Shown here piece by piece: positions 1-7,300 of a stretch of 12,344 bases of DNA; position 1 is the first letter of the stretch, and every line of letters starts with the position of its first letter. Origin of the DNA: UBA4615 sp035628395 (GTDB taxonomy: Bacteria > Pseudomonadota > Gammaproteobacteria > Burkholderiales > Burkholderiaceae_E). The notes beneath the pieces were generated by a model. The model was given only the letters and a program-made list of their open reading frames with translations, ran no database searches and was not told the origin of the DNA. Both the position numbers and the translations under genes were made by a program. The DNA lies in NCBI GenBank assembly GCA_035628395.1, contig DASPJX010000018.1:1-12344 (forward strand). The letters run 5' to 3'.

Positions 1-41
1 GCGATTCATCGCGCGGCGCACGTCGCGGCCCTGAGGTGGGC

Positions 42-175
42 GCGCGTCGGCGCCGGCGGACGTCGATCGTCGGTGCCGGCGGGTGGGGATCGTCGGTGCC
101 GGGGACGAGGATCGTCGGTGCCCGCGGGCGGGGATCCGGCCGCGGGCCGCACCGATCGTCGCCGCGTCCGCGACG
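42..175. repeat. Array of ~23-bp imperfect direct repeats upstream of the permease gene
   Basis: The 13-base core GATCGTCGGTGCC occurs three times without change, starting at 65, 88 and 110, a period of 23 then 22 bases. A degraded unit (CGTCGGCGCC at 45-54) sits exactly one period before the first copy. Further degraded copies begin at 133 (GATCCGGCC) and 154 (GATCGTCGCC). The rest of each unit is G-rich and less conserved. The period is not a steady multiple of three and no convincing gene crosses it, so I read it as intergenic. It lies about 100-170 bases before the predicted start of transcription of the AEC permease. It could be a cluster of regulator sites, or a tandem repeat made by replication slippage; the sequence alone does not decide. 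Confidence 0.7.
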
Positions 176-203
176 CGCCGCCGCGGAGATCGGCGCCCCG
201 CGT

Positions 204-232
204 TTGCCGGACGCGTCCGCCCTGCGTATCCT
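204..232 (+). promoter_or_regulatory. Candidate sigma-70 promoter for the AEC permease gene
   Basis: TTGCCG at 204-209 (4 of 6 matches to TTGACA) and TATCCT at 227-232 (4 of 6 to TATAAT) are separated by 17 bases, the optimal spacing. Transcription would start near 239, leaving a leader of only about 18 bases before the ATG at 257. I see no Shine-Dalgarno sequence in that leader. The match is moderate, but such A/T-containing hexamers are scarce in this GC-rich context. This is a pattern-based inference. Confidence 0.4.
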
Positions 233-256
233 CGCGGCCTCTTCCGGCACCGGCGC

Positions 257-1207
257 ATGCTCGTCGTCCTCGACGTCACCCTCCCCGTCTTCGCGCTCGT
301 GTTCTGCGGCTGGCTCGCCGCGCGCCGCGGGCTGATGGGCGACGAGGCCGTCGCCGGCCTGAACGCGTTCGTGTTCTGGTTCGCGCTGCCCGCGATGCTG
401 TACCGCGCGGTCTCGAGCCAGCCGGTGTCGCGGATCGCCGATCCGCGCTTCATCGCGGCGTGGACGGTCGCGGCGCTCGCGATCTTCTTCGCGACGCGGG
501 CCCTGTCGCGGCGCGGCGCGCCGGATTCCGCGCAGCGCACCGGCCACGCGTTCACCGTCGCGCACGGCAACATCGGCTACCTCGGCCTGCCGCTGCTCGC
601 GCAGCTCGGCGACCCGTCGCGCCTGCCCGCGATGGTGATGGCGATCATCGTCGACATCCTCGTGGTGATCGTCGTGTCGATCGTGCTCTTCGAGTTCGCG
701 CGCAGCGGACGGGACGACGCGGCCGTCGAGCCGATCGGTCGACGCATCGCCGGCGCGATCGGCGGGCTGCTGCGCACGCCGCTGATCCTCGGGATCGCGA
801 CCGGCCTCGCCGCGACGCTGACCGGCCTGCGGCTGCCCTCGGCGGTCGACACGTTCGTCGGGCTGCTGGCGCAGGCCGCCGGGCCGTGCGCGCTCTTCGC
901 GATCGGCGCGTCGCTCGGCAACCGCACGGTGCGCATCGACCGCACGGTGACCGGGCTGATGGCGGCGAAGCTCGCCGCGCATCCGGTGCTCGTCGCGGCG
1001 ACGATGTGGGCGTTCGGGGTGGACCCGGCGCTCGCCGCGATCGGGGTGCTCGCCGCGGCGCTGCCGTCGGCGAGCAACACCTACATCCTCGCGCAGCGCT
1101 ACGGCGTCGACACGATGCCCATCGGGGCGGCGATCGTCTCGGGCACCTTCGCCGCCGCGCTCACGGTATCGTTCGTCATCTGGGTGCTCGCGCTGCCGAT
1201 CGGCTGA
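257..1207 (+). CDS. AEC family (auxin efflux carrier-type) transporter
   Basis: The 316-residue polytopic inner-membrane protein is the usual length for bacterial AEC permeases, which include malonate and malate carriers of the MdcF/MleP type. Hydrophobic segments run throughout: about residues 4-22, 34-50, 66-82, 124-147, 168-190, 197-220, 232-255, 259-275 and 289-313. Family hallmarks visible are NIGYLGLP at 105-112 (first half), the KLAAHPV stretch at 238-244, and PSASNTYILAQRYG at 270-283. The ATG at 257 was chosen because the first membrane segment starts immediately after it. In-frame codons further upstream would add an Arg-rich stretch that runs through the intergenic repeat array. 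No Shine-Dalgarno is evident. The next gene starts 35 bases downstream on the same strand, so co-transcription is likely. The substrate cannot be told from the sequence; a carboxylate is a family-based guess. Confidence 0.88.
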   Translation: MLVVLDVTLPVFALVFCGWLAARRGLMGDEAVAGLNAFVFWFALPAMLYRAVSSQPVSRIADPRFIAAWTVAALAIFFATRALSRRGAPDSAQRTGHAFTVAHGNIGYLGLPLLAQLGDPSRLPAMVMAIIVDILVVIVVSIVLFEFARSGRDDAAVEPIGRRIAGAIGGLLRTPLILGIATGLAATLTGLRLPSAVDTFVGLLAQAAGPCALFAIGASLGNRTVRIDRTVTGLMAAKLAAHPVLVAATMWAFGVDPALAAIGVLAAALPSASNTYILAQRYGVDTMPIGAAIVSGTFAAALTVSFVIWVLALPIG

Positions 1208-1242
1208 CGCGCCCCGCCCGGCTCGCCTCGCTCCGCCACGAC

Positions 1243-1617
1243 ATGACCAAACTCATCCCGATCGTCCGCTACGACTGCTCGAAGTGTCCGGGCTACTGCT
1301 GCAGCTATCCGCGCATCGAGGTCAAGGACCGCGACCTGTCGCGGCTCGCGAAGCACTTCGGCGTGGACAACGCCGAGGCCGAGCGCCGCTTCACGCGCTG
1401 GTACGAGCCCGGCGAGCGGATCCTCAAGCACCGCAAGGACGAGGTCTACGGATCGATCTGCCGGTTCTTCGACACGACGCTGCGCCGGTGCACGATCTAC
1501 GAGGCCCGCCCGTCGGTGTGCCGCGAGTATCCGAACGGCACGAAGTGCGGCTACTACGACTTCCTGCGCTTCGAGCGCAAGCACCAGGACGACCCCGACT
1601 TCATCCCGTCGGCCTGA
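1243..1617 (+). CDS. YkgJ family cysteine-cluster protein (putative Zn/Fe-chelating)
   Basis: This 124-residue cytoplasmic protein has eight cysteines, at 12, 15, 19, 20, 73, 83, 93 and 102. The N-terminal cluster reads CSKCPGYCC. The second half carries the typical CxxF...RRCTIYEARPSVCREYP signature (73-97). This is the pattern of the YkgJ / CxxCxxCC family, annotated as a putative zinc- or iron-chelating domain, and the length fits the small single-domain members. No experimentally established role is known to me for this subgroup. The ATG at 1243 begins just before the first Cys cluster; the ribosome-binding site is weak. It lies 35 bases after the AEC permease stop and probably shares its transcript, though I see no functional link. 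The gene ends 52 bases before a convergent minus-strand gene, with a strong hairpin between. Confidence 0.85.
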   Translation: MTKLIPIVRYDCSKCPGYCCSYPRIEVKDRDLSRLAKHFGVDNAEAERRFTRWYEPGERILKHRKDEVYGSICRFFDTTLRRCTIYEARPSVCREYPNGTKCGYYDFLRFERKHQDDPDFIPSA

Positions 1618-1624
1618 GAGCGGG

Positions 1625-1658
1625 TCCGGACCGCGTCGCGGGCGCGACGCGATCCGGG
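1625..1658. terminator. GC-rich hairpin between convergent genes (possible bidirectional terminator)
   Basis: A perfect 8-bp stem, CGCGTCGC (1632-1639) with GCGACGCG (1644-1651), closes a 4-base loop. The helix continues outward after one C-A mismatch through 1626-1630 / 1653-1657, with a possible wobble pair at 1625/1658. It fills the 52-base gap between the YkgJ-type gene (plus) and the glycine-zipper gene (minus), where a shared terminator is expected. Neither side has a T-tract, so it is not a classical intrinsic terminator. It may act with Rho or only protect 3' ends. Confidence 0.5.
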
Positions 1659-1669
1659 GAGCGGCCGGC

Positions 1670-2203
1670 TCAGTGCCAGCCGCGATGGCGGCCGTTGCCG
1701 TGACCGTAGCCGTTCCCGGGGCCGTGGCCGAACCCCATTCCCGGCCCGCGGTTCCAGCCGTCGCCGTAGACGACCACCGGCGGACGGACGTACTGGACCG
1801 GCGGCTGCACGTAGACGCGCGCGGGCGGCGCGTACACGACCGGCGGCGGCGCGTAGACCGGCGCCGGGTAGTAGTGGACCGGGGGCGGCGGCGCGTAGAC
1901 CACCGGCGGCGGCCCGTAGTACCCGCCGTGCACGGGCGCGTAGCCGCCGTGGACCGGCGCGTACCCGCCGTGGACCTGGGCGTAGCCGCCGTGGCGGTGC
2001 GCGGTGGACGCGGCCCCGACGGCCGCGCCGATCGCGCCGCCGACGATCGCGGCGTCGCGCCCGCCGAAGGCCTGGCCGAGCAGCGCGCCGGCGCCGCCGC
2101 CGACGACCGCGCCGATGACCGCGTCGCCCGCCTTGGCGGGCGCGGCGGTGAAGCCGGCGACGAGGCCGGCGAGCGCCAGGGCGCCGATGTGACGAGCGGA
2201 CAT
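1670..2203 (-). CDS. Secreted glycine-zipper protein with Pro/Tyr/His-rich repeats
   Basis: The 177-residue product starts with a Sec-type signal peptide: MSARH, a hydrophobic core at 6-20, and likely cleavage after APAKA at residue 25. No lipobox Cys is present. Residues about 30-64 form a double glycine-zipper segment (GxxxG spacing, e.g. VGGGAGALLG and IVGGAIGAAVGA), as in proteins that insert in or associate with the outer membrane. Four HGGY(A)-type units follow at 71-95, then a Pro/Tyr/Val stretch with repeated PPVVYAPP-like motifs (98-142) and a Gly/His-rich tail (150-177). The start at 2203 is supported by a GGAGG Shine-Dalgarno (complement of 2210-2214). The function is unknown; an envelope role is inferred from signal peptide plus glycine zipper. 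It is the last gene of the minus-strand run, 125 bp after the kinase gene, with a possible regulator box in the gap. Confidence 0.8.
   Translation of the reverse strand: MSARHIGALALAGLVAGFTAAPAKAGDAVIGAVVGGGAGALLGQAFGGRDAAIVGGAIGAAVGAASTAHRHGGYAQVHGGYAPVHGGYAPVHGGYYGPPPVVYAPPPPVHYYPAPVYAPPPVVYAPPARVYVQPPVQYVRPPVVVYGDGWNRGPGMGFGHGPGNGYGHGNGRHRGWH
1919..1995 (-). repeat. 21-bp in-frame tandem repeats in the glycine-zipper gene
   Basis: Three 21-base units (1919-1939, 1940-1960, 1961-1981) and a partial fourth (from 1982) are near-identical on the DNA level. They encode successive seven-residue units of the type HGGYAPV (one variant has Q for P). Because the unit is a multiple of three, gain or loss of copies would keep the frame. 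Confidence 0.8.
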
Positions 2204-2209
2204 TGCTGA

Positions 2210-2214
2210 CCTCC
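2210..2214 (-). promoter_or_regulatory. Ribosome-binding site fixing the glycine-zipper start
   Basis: The complement of CCTCC at 2210-2214 is GGAGG, 6 bases before the ATG whose first base is 2203. It is one of the few strong Shine-Dalgarno sequences in the window and supports this start over upstream in-frame options. Confidence 0.75.
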
Positions 2215-2280
2215 GGGGTCGAACGATGGAGACAGCCTACCGGAGCCCGCCGTCACGCGGCCGACCGGCCGGGAAAGAGT

Positions 2281-2300
2281 TGTAACGAGCTGTGACGGGC
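2281..2300. promoter_or_regulatory. Tandem 10-bp box, candidate OmpR-family regulator site
   Basis: TGTAACGAGC (2281-2290) is followed directly by TGTGACGGGC (2291-2300), 8 of 10 bases identical. Read on the minus strand this gives GTCACA-N4-GTTACA. OmpR/PhoB-family regulators bind as head-to-tail dimers to direct repeats about 10-11 bp apart, and such a regulator is encoded two genes upstream. The box is 78-97 bases before the glycine-zipper start codon, an acceptable activator position. I could not place a convincing -35/-10 pair between the box and the gene. The assignment to the neighbouring regulator is an inference. Confidence 0.45.
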
Positions 2301-2328
2301 GCGCGGCCGCGCCGCGCCGTCCCGGGAG

Positions 2329-3678
2329 TCAGCCGCGGTCGGTGCGTCCGTCCGCCAGCCGCAGCCGGGCCCGGGTGCCGCGCGGCTCGCGCGGCTCGAT
2401 CGACAGCCGCCAGCCCGCCACCGTGCAGATGCGCTCGGCGATCGTCAGCCCGAGACCGAGCCCGGGCGGCCCGCCGCCCTCCCCGGCCGGCGCCGTGCCC
2501 CGCCAGAACGGATCGAACGCACGCTCGAGCGTCGCCGCGTCGATGCCGGGACCGCCGTCCAATACTTGCACCTCGCCGTCGGCGACCCGCAGCTCGACCG
2601 GCGCGCCCCGGCCGTGGCGGACCGCGTTGCGCAGCAGGTTGCCGAGCACGACGTCGAGCTTCGACGGATGGGCGACCGGGCGCGCGGGCGCGTCGACCGA
2701 CACGACGATCGAGCCGCCGATCGCGCGCGCCTCGGGCTCGATCCGGGCGACGCAGGCGTCGATCACCTCCCCGATGGCCCGCTGCGGCTCGTCGACCGCG
2801 CCGCCCGCGTCCTCGCCGGGCTGCCAGCGGGCGACCTGCAGCAGCACGTCGAGCAGGCGCTGCAGCTCGTCGGCCGCCTCGCGGATCGAGCGCAGTCGGG
2901 GCCGCGTCGCGTCGGGCGTGTCGGGCAGCGCGAGCAGCACGTCGGTGCCGGTGGCGATCCGCGTGAGCGGCGTGCGCAGCTCGTGACTCGCGGCCGCCGC
3001 GAAGGCGCGCTCCTTGCGCAGCGCGGCGGCGACCTGGCGGCTCCTCGCGTCGAGCTCCTCGGCGAGCGCCGCGACCTCGATCTCGAGCTCGTCGCGTCCG
3101 CCGGCGGCCGGCGGCACGCCGCTCGCGACGTCGCGCTGCAGCCGCTGCAGCCCGGCGAGCAGCCGGTCGGCGAGCGCGCCGGCGGCGCGCATCGACGCGA
3201 GCACGACCAGCGCGACGATCGCGGCCAGCGAGGCGAGCAGGCTCGCGAGGCGCTGGTCGTGCTCGGCCGGGTCGTACGAGAGCACGTAGACCCGCTCCGC
3301 GTCGCGGGCGACGCCGACGCGATGGGTGAGCCCGGCCGCGTCGTCGACCGCGTGCATCCGGATCTCGCCCGCGGGGCCGGCGGCGTCGGGGCGTCCGAGC
3401 AGCGGTCCGAGGTACTCCGGCGGGCGATCGCCCGGGACGACGTAGAGGCGCAGGTCGTCGGTGTTCGGATAGGCGAGCGCCGGATCGCGCGCGTGCACCG
3501 CCATGCTGCGGCGCAGCTGGTCGACGACGATCCGGTCGACCAGACGGTCCTCGTAACGATGCCAGACGAGGTTGAGCAGCAGCGCCTCGACGAGCGCCGC
3601 GAGCGCCGCCGCCGCGGTGATTCCGACGACCAGCCGACGCCTAAGCGACCGCGTCCGGGGGGCGGAGGCGGTAGCCAT
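2329..3678 (-). CDS. Two-component sensor histidine kinase
   Basis: This 449-residue inner-membrane kinase has TM1 at about 15-37, a periplasmic sensor region of roughly 105 residues (38-142), TM2 at about 143-166, and a HAMP-like linker to about 218. The phosphoacceptor motif SHELRTPLTRI at 231-241 places the phosphorylated residue at His232. The HATPase_c domain shows the N box NLLRN (347-351), the G1 box DGGPGID (374-380), an F box (FDPFWRG, 388-394) and the G2 box GLGLGL (406-411). All catalytic motifs are intact. The ATG at 3678 lies inside the end of the response regulator gene (38-bp overlap), implying translational coupling. No nearby downstream ATG or GTG could replace it before TM1. 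The sensor region carries several His/Glu residues (H40, E43, E105, H109, H119, E139, H140), but the stimulus is not identifiable. Confidence 0.93.
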   Translation of the reverse strand: MATASAPRTRSLRRRLVVGITAAAALAALVEALLLNLVWHRYEDRLVDRIVVDQLRRSMAVHARDPALAYPNTDDLRLYVVPGDRPPEYLGPLLGRPDAAGPAGEIRMHAVDDAAGLTHRVGVARDAERVYVLSYDPAEHDQRLASLLASLAAIVALVVLASMRAAGALADRLLAGLQRLQRDVASGVPPAAGGRDELEIEVAALAEELDARSRQVAAALRKERAFAAAASHELRTPLTRIATGTDVLLALPDTPDATRPRLRSIREAADELQRLLDVLLQVARWQPGEDAGGAVDEPQRAIGEVIDACVARIEPEARAIGGSIVVSVDAPARPVAHPSKLDVVLGNLLRNAVRHGRGAPVELRVADGEVQVLDGGPGIDAATLERAFDPFWRGTAPAGEGGGPPGLGLGLTIAERICTVAGWRLSIEPREPRGTRARLRLADGRTDRG

Positions 3679-4321
3679 GGCCGTGCAGGTTCTCGATCGG
3701 ATCGACGGCCGCCTCGCCGAACGCCCGGCGGGTCTGCGCGACCAGCGCGCGCAGCGCGTCGCTGCCCGGCGGGTGCTCGCCCCAGATCTCGCGCTCGAGC
3801 TCGCCCCGGGAGAACACCCGGTCGGGATCGGACATCAGCAGCTCGACCAGCTGGAACGAGCGGGGCGTCAGCCGCACCGGCCGGTCGGCGACGGTCACGC
3901 GGCGCGCGTCGCGCTCCATCCGCATCGCGCCGACCGCGCGCACCGTCCCGAGCCGCCCGCCCGCGCGGCGCGCGAGCGCGCGGATCCGCAGCGCCAGCTC
4001 GTCGAGCACGAAGGGCTTGACCAGGTAGTCGTCGGCGCCGGCCTCGAAGCCGACGCGCTTGCTCTCGAGCGAATCGCGCGCGGTGAGCATCAGGATCGGC
4101 AGCGCGCCGTCGGCCGAGCCGCGCACCCGGCGGCAGAGGTCGATGCCGTCGATGCCGGGCAGGTTCAGGTCGAGGACGACGATCCCGGGCGGCCGCAGGC
4201 GCAGCGCGTCGAGGCCCGCGGCGCCGTCGGGCGCGCACTCGACCGACATGCCGAGCGCCCCCAGGTAGTCGCGGACGTTCGCGGCGATCACCGGGTCGTC
4301 CTCGATCAGCAGCACGCGCAT
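3641..4321 (-). CDS. OmpR/PhoB-family response regulator
   Basis: The 226-residue cytoplasmic regulator has an N-terminal receiver domain (1-118) with acidic pair D8/D9, phosphoacceptor D51 (VVLDLNLPG), T80 and K102 (VKPF), all in canonical places. A winged-helix DNA-binding domain follows (about 126-222): LTPRSFQLVELLM, VFSRGELEREIW, then the wing NLHGHGYRL. The recognition-helix region SDALRALVAQTRRAFG (187-202) differs from the common VDVHIxRLRKKLG form, which suggests a divergent subfamily. The start is set by a strong GGGGAGGA Shine-Dalgarno 6 bases upstream. It begins 32 bases after the purL stop, and its last 38 bases overlap the cognate kinase gene. It probably responds to that kinase; its targets are unknown, but a tandem box lies upstream of the glycine-zipper gene. 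Confidence 0.93.
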   Translation of the reverse strand: MRVLLIEDDPVIAANVRDYLGALGMSVECAPDGAAGLDALRLRPPGIVVLDLNLPGIDGIDLCRRVRGSADGALPILMLTARDSLESKRVGFEAGADDYLVKPFVLDELALRIRALARRAGGRLGTVRAVGAMRMERDARRVTVADRPVRLTPRSFQLVELLMSDPDRVFSRGELEREIWGEHPPGSDALRALVAQTRRAFGEAAVDPIENLHGHGYRLRPPDAVA

Positions 4322-4327
4322 CGCGGT

Positions 4328-4335
4328 TCCTCCCC
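4328..4335 (-). promoter_or_regulatory. Strong ribosome-binding site of the response regulator gene
   Basis: The complement of 4328-4335 reads GGGGAGGA, 6 bases before the ATG at 4321. It lies inside the 32-base gap after purL, so the regulator can be translated efficiently from a purL read-through transcript. Confidence 0.7.
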
Positions 4336-4353
4336 GACCGGGCGGGCCCGGCG

Positions 4354-7300
4354 TCACCCCAGGTGCGCGCGGGCGTTCCGCCAGAGACGCATCCACGGCG
4401 ACTCCCCGAGCGGGCCGCCGATCCGCGGCGAGCCCGGCACCGACTCGTCGGGCCGCCACGACCACTGCACCATCCGGAAGACGCGCTCCGGATGGGGCAT
4501 CAGGATCGTCGCACGGCCGTCGGGCGTGGTGTAGCCGGTGAGCCCGCCGGCCGAGCCGTTCGGGTTGGCCGGATACGCGTCCGCCGGGGTGCCGTCGCCC
4601 TGCACGTAGCGCATCGCGGCCAGCGCGGCGCGCGCGTGCTCGGGGCGGTCGTGCTCGACCCGACCCTCGCCGTGCGCGGTCGCGATCGGCAGGCGCGAGC
4701 CGGCCATCCCGGCGAGGAACACCGACGGCGACGGCAGGATCTCGACGGTGGAGAAGCGCGCCTCGAACTGCGCCGAGCGGTTCGCGCGGAAGCGCGGCCA
4801 GGGCTCGGCGCCGGGGATGATCGCCTTCAGCTGCGAGAGCATCTGGCAGCCGTTGCACACGCCGAGCGTGATCGTGTCGGGGCGCGCGAAGAACGCGGCG
4901 AACTGCTCGGCCAGCCGCGCGTTGAACAGGATCGTGCGGGCCCAGCCGCTGCCGCCGCCGAGCACGTCGCCGTACGAGAACCCGCCGCAGGCGACCATCG
5001 CGGCGAAACCGTCCAGCCGGCGCCGACCGTCGATCAGGTCGGTCATGTGCACGTCGTGCGCCTCGAAGCCGGCGAGCTCGAAGGCGGTGGCCATCTCGAC
5101 GTGGCTGTTGACGCCCTGCTCACGCAGCACGGCGACCTTCGGCCGGGCCCCGCGACCGACGAAGGGCGCGGACGGATCCTCGGCGGGGTCGAAGGCGAGG
5201 CTCACCGACAGCGCCGGCTGCGCGCCCGCGCCGTGGCGCTCGAACTCCTCGCGCGCGCAGTCGGGGTCGTCGCGCAGCGCGGCGATCCGGTACGAGGTCT
5301 CGCTCCAGACGGACTGCAGCGTCGCGCGCGGCGCGCTCCAGACCTTCTTCGCGTCGCGCCACACCTCGATCTCGTCGCGGTCGTTCGGCTTGCCGATCAC
5401 GTGCGACAGGCGCGACAGCCCCGCCTCGCGCAGCGCGCCGAGCACGCGGTCGCGGTCGTCGCGGCGCACCTGCAGCACGACGCCCGCCTCCTCGGCGAAC
5501 AGCGCCTTCATCGTCAGCTCGTTGCGCTGCACGGCGACCTGCTCGGGCCGGATCTTGAAGTCGCCCCAGTCGGCCGCGTGCGGGTCGATCGTCAGCATGT
5601 CGAGGTTGACCGTCACGCCGCAGCGGCCGGCGAACGCCATCTCGCACAGCGTCGCGAACAGCCCGCCGTCGGAGCGGTCGTGCACCGCGAGCAGCCGGCC
5701 CTCGGCGTTCAGCCGCTGCACCGCGCCGAAGCACGCGGCGAGCGTCGCGGGGTCGACGTCGGGCACCGCGTCGCCGACCTGCTGCGTGACCTGCGCGAGC
5801 GCCGAGCCGCCGAGGCGGTGACGGCCCTCGCCGAGATCGACCAGCACGAGCACGGTGTCGCCGAGATCGGTGCGCAGCTGCGGGGTCAGCGCGCGGCGCA
5901 CGTCCGGCACCGGCGCCCACGCGGTGACGACCAGCGAGGTGGGCGACGCGACCTCGCGCACCGCGCCGTCGGCGTCCTGCCAGCGGGTGCGCATCGACAG
6001 CGAATCCTTGCCCACCGGGATCGACGTGCCGAGCGCGATCGAGAACGCCGAGGCCGCGCGGACCGCGTCGAACAGGTCGGCGTCGTCCTCCGGGGTGCCG
6101 CAGGCGGCCATCCAGTTGGCCGAGAGCTTGATCGCGCCGATCGAGTCGACCGGTGCGCCCATCAGGTTCGTCAGCGCCTCGGCGATCGCCATCCGCGCCG
6201 AGGCGGCCGCGTCGATCACGGCGAGCGGCGTGCGCTCGCCGATCGACAGCGCGTCGCCGGAGACGCCGACGTGGTCGTCGAGGCCGATCGCGCAGTCGGC
6301 GACCGGCACCTGCCAGGGACCCACCATCTGGTCGCGCGAGGACAGCCCGCCCACCGTGCGATCGCCGATCGTGATCAGGAACGACTTGGAGGCGACCGCC
6401 GGCAGCCGCAGCACCTTCGTCGCGACCTCGCCGAGCTCGAGGCCCGCGGCGTCGACCTCGGGCAGCGCCCGGACGCGGCGACGCGCGTCGCGGTGCATCC
6501 TCGGCGGCTTGCCGAGCAGCACGTCCATCGCCATGTCGACCGGCCTCGAGCCGTCGGGCGCCTCGAGCACCAGGCGCCGGTCGTCGGCGACCGTGCCGAC
6601 GACCGCGTACGGGCTGCGCTCGCGCCGGCACAGGTGGTCGAACACCGCCAGCGACTCGGGCGCGATCGCGAGCACGTAGCGCTCCTGCGACTCGTTGCAC
6701 CAGATCTCGGCCGGCGACAGGCCGGTCGCGAGCAGCGGGATGCTCGCCAGCTCGAAGCGCGCGCCGCGGTTCGCGCCGTCGACGATCTCGGGCAGCGCGT
6801 TCGACAGGCCGCCCGCGCCGACGTCGTGGATCGACAGCACGGGATTCGCGTCGCCCATCGCGCGGCAGGCGTCGATCACCTCCTGCGCGCGGCGCTGGAT
6901 CTCGGCGTTGCCGCGCTGCACCGAGTCGAAGTCGAGCTCGGCGGTGTTGCTGCCCGAGCCCATGCTCGAGGCCGCTCCGCCGCCCAGGCCGATCCGCATG
7001 CCCGGTCCGCCGAGCTGGATCAGCAGCGTGCCGGGCGGCAGGTCGAGCTTGCCCACGTGCCGCGCGTCGAGCTGGCCGACGCCGCCGGCGATCATGATCG
7101 GCTTGTGGTAGCCGCGCACCGTCTCGCCGACGCGCTGCTGGTAGGTGCGGAAGTAGCCGAGCAGGTTCGGCCGGCCGAACTCGTTGTTGAACGACGCGCC
7201 GCCGATCGGTCCCTCGATCATGATCGACAGCGGCGTGGCGATCCGCGCGGGCACGCCGTAGGGCGCGGCCCGCCCGGGACGGCCGTCGAGCGGCGCGGTC

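Noticed and set aside
2..34. Possible last ten codons of an upstream plus-strand gene ending at TGA 32-34
   Set aside because: Ten codons are too few to judge; two other frames are also open here, so no gene can be supported.
73..1242. In-frame 5' extension of the YkgJ-type gene through the permease gene
   Set aside because: The extension is Arg-rich out-of-frame translation of the permease. Family similarity begins only after the ATG at 1243.
2298..2313. GGCGCG-CGGC-CGCGCC hairpin just after the kinase gene as a terminator
   Set aside because: A six-pair GC stem is common by chance at this base composition and no T-tract follows. It could help end the kinase transcript, but support is too weak to annotate.
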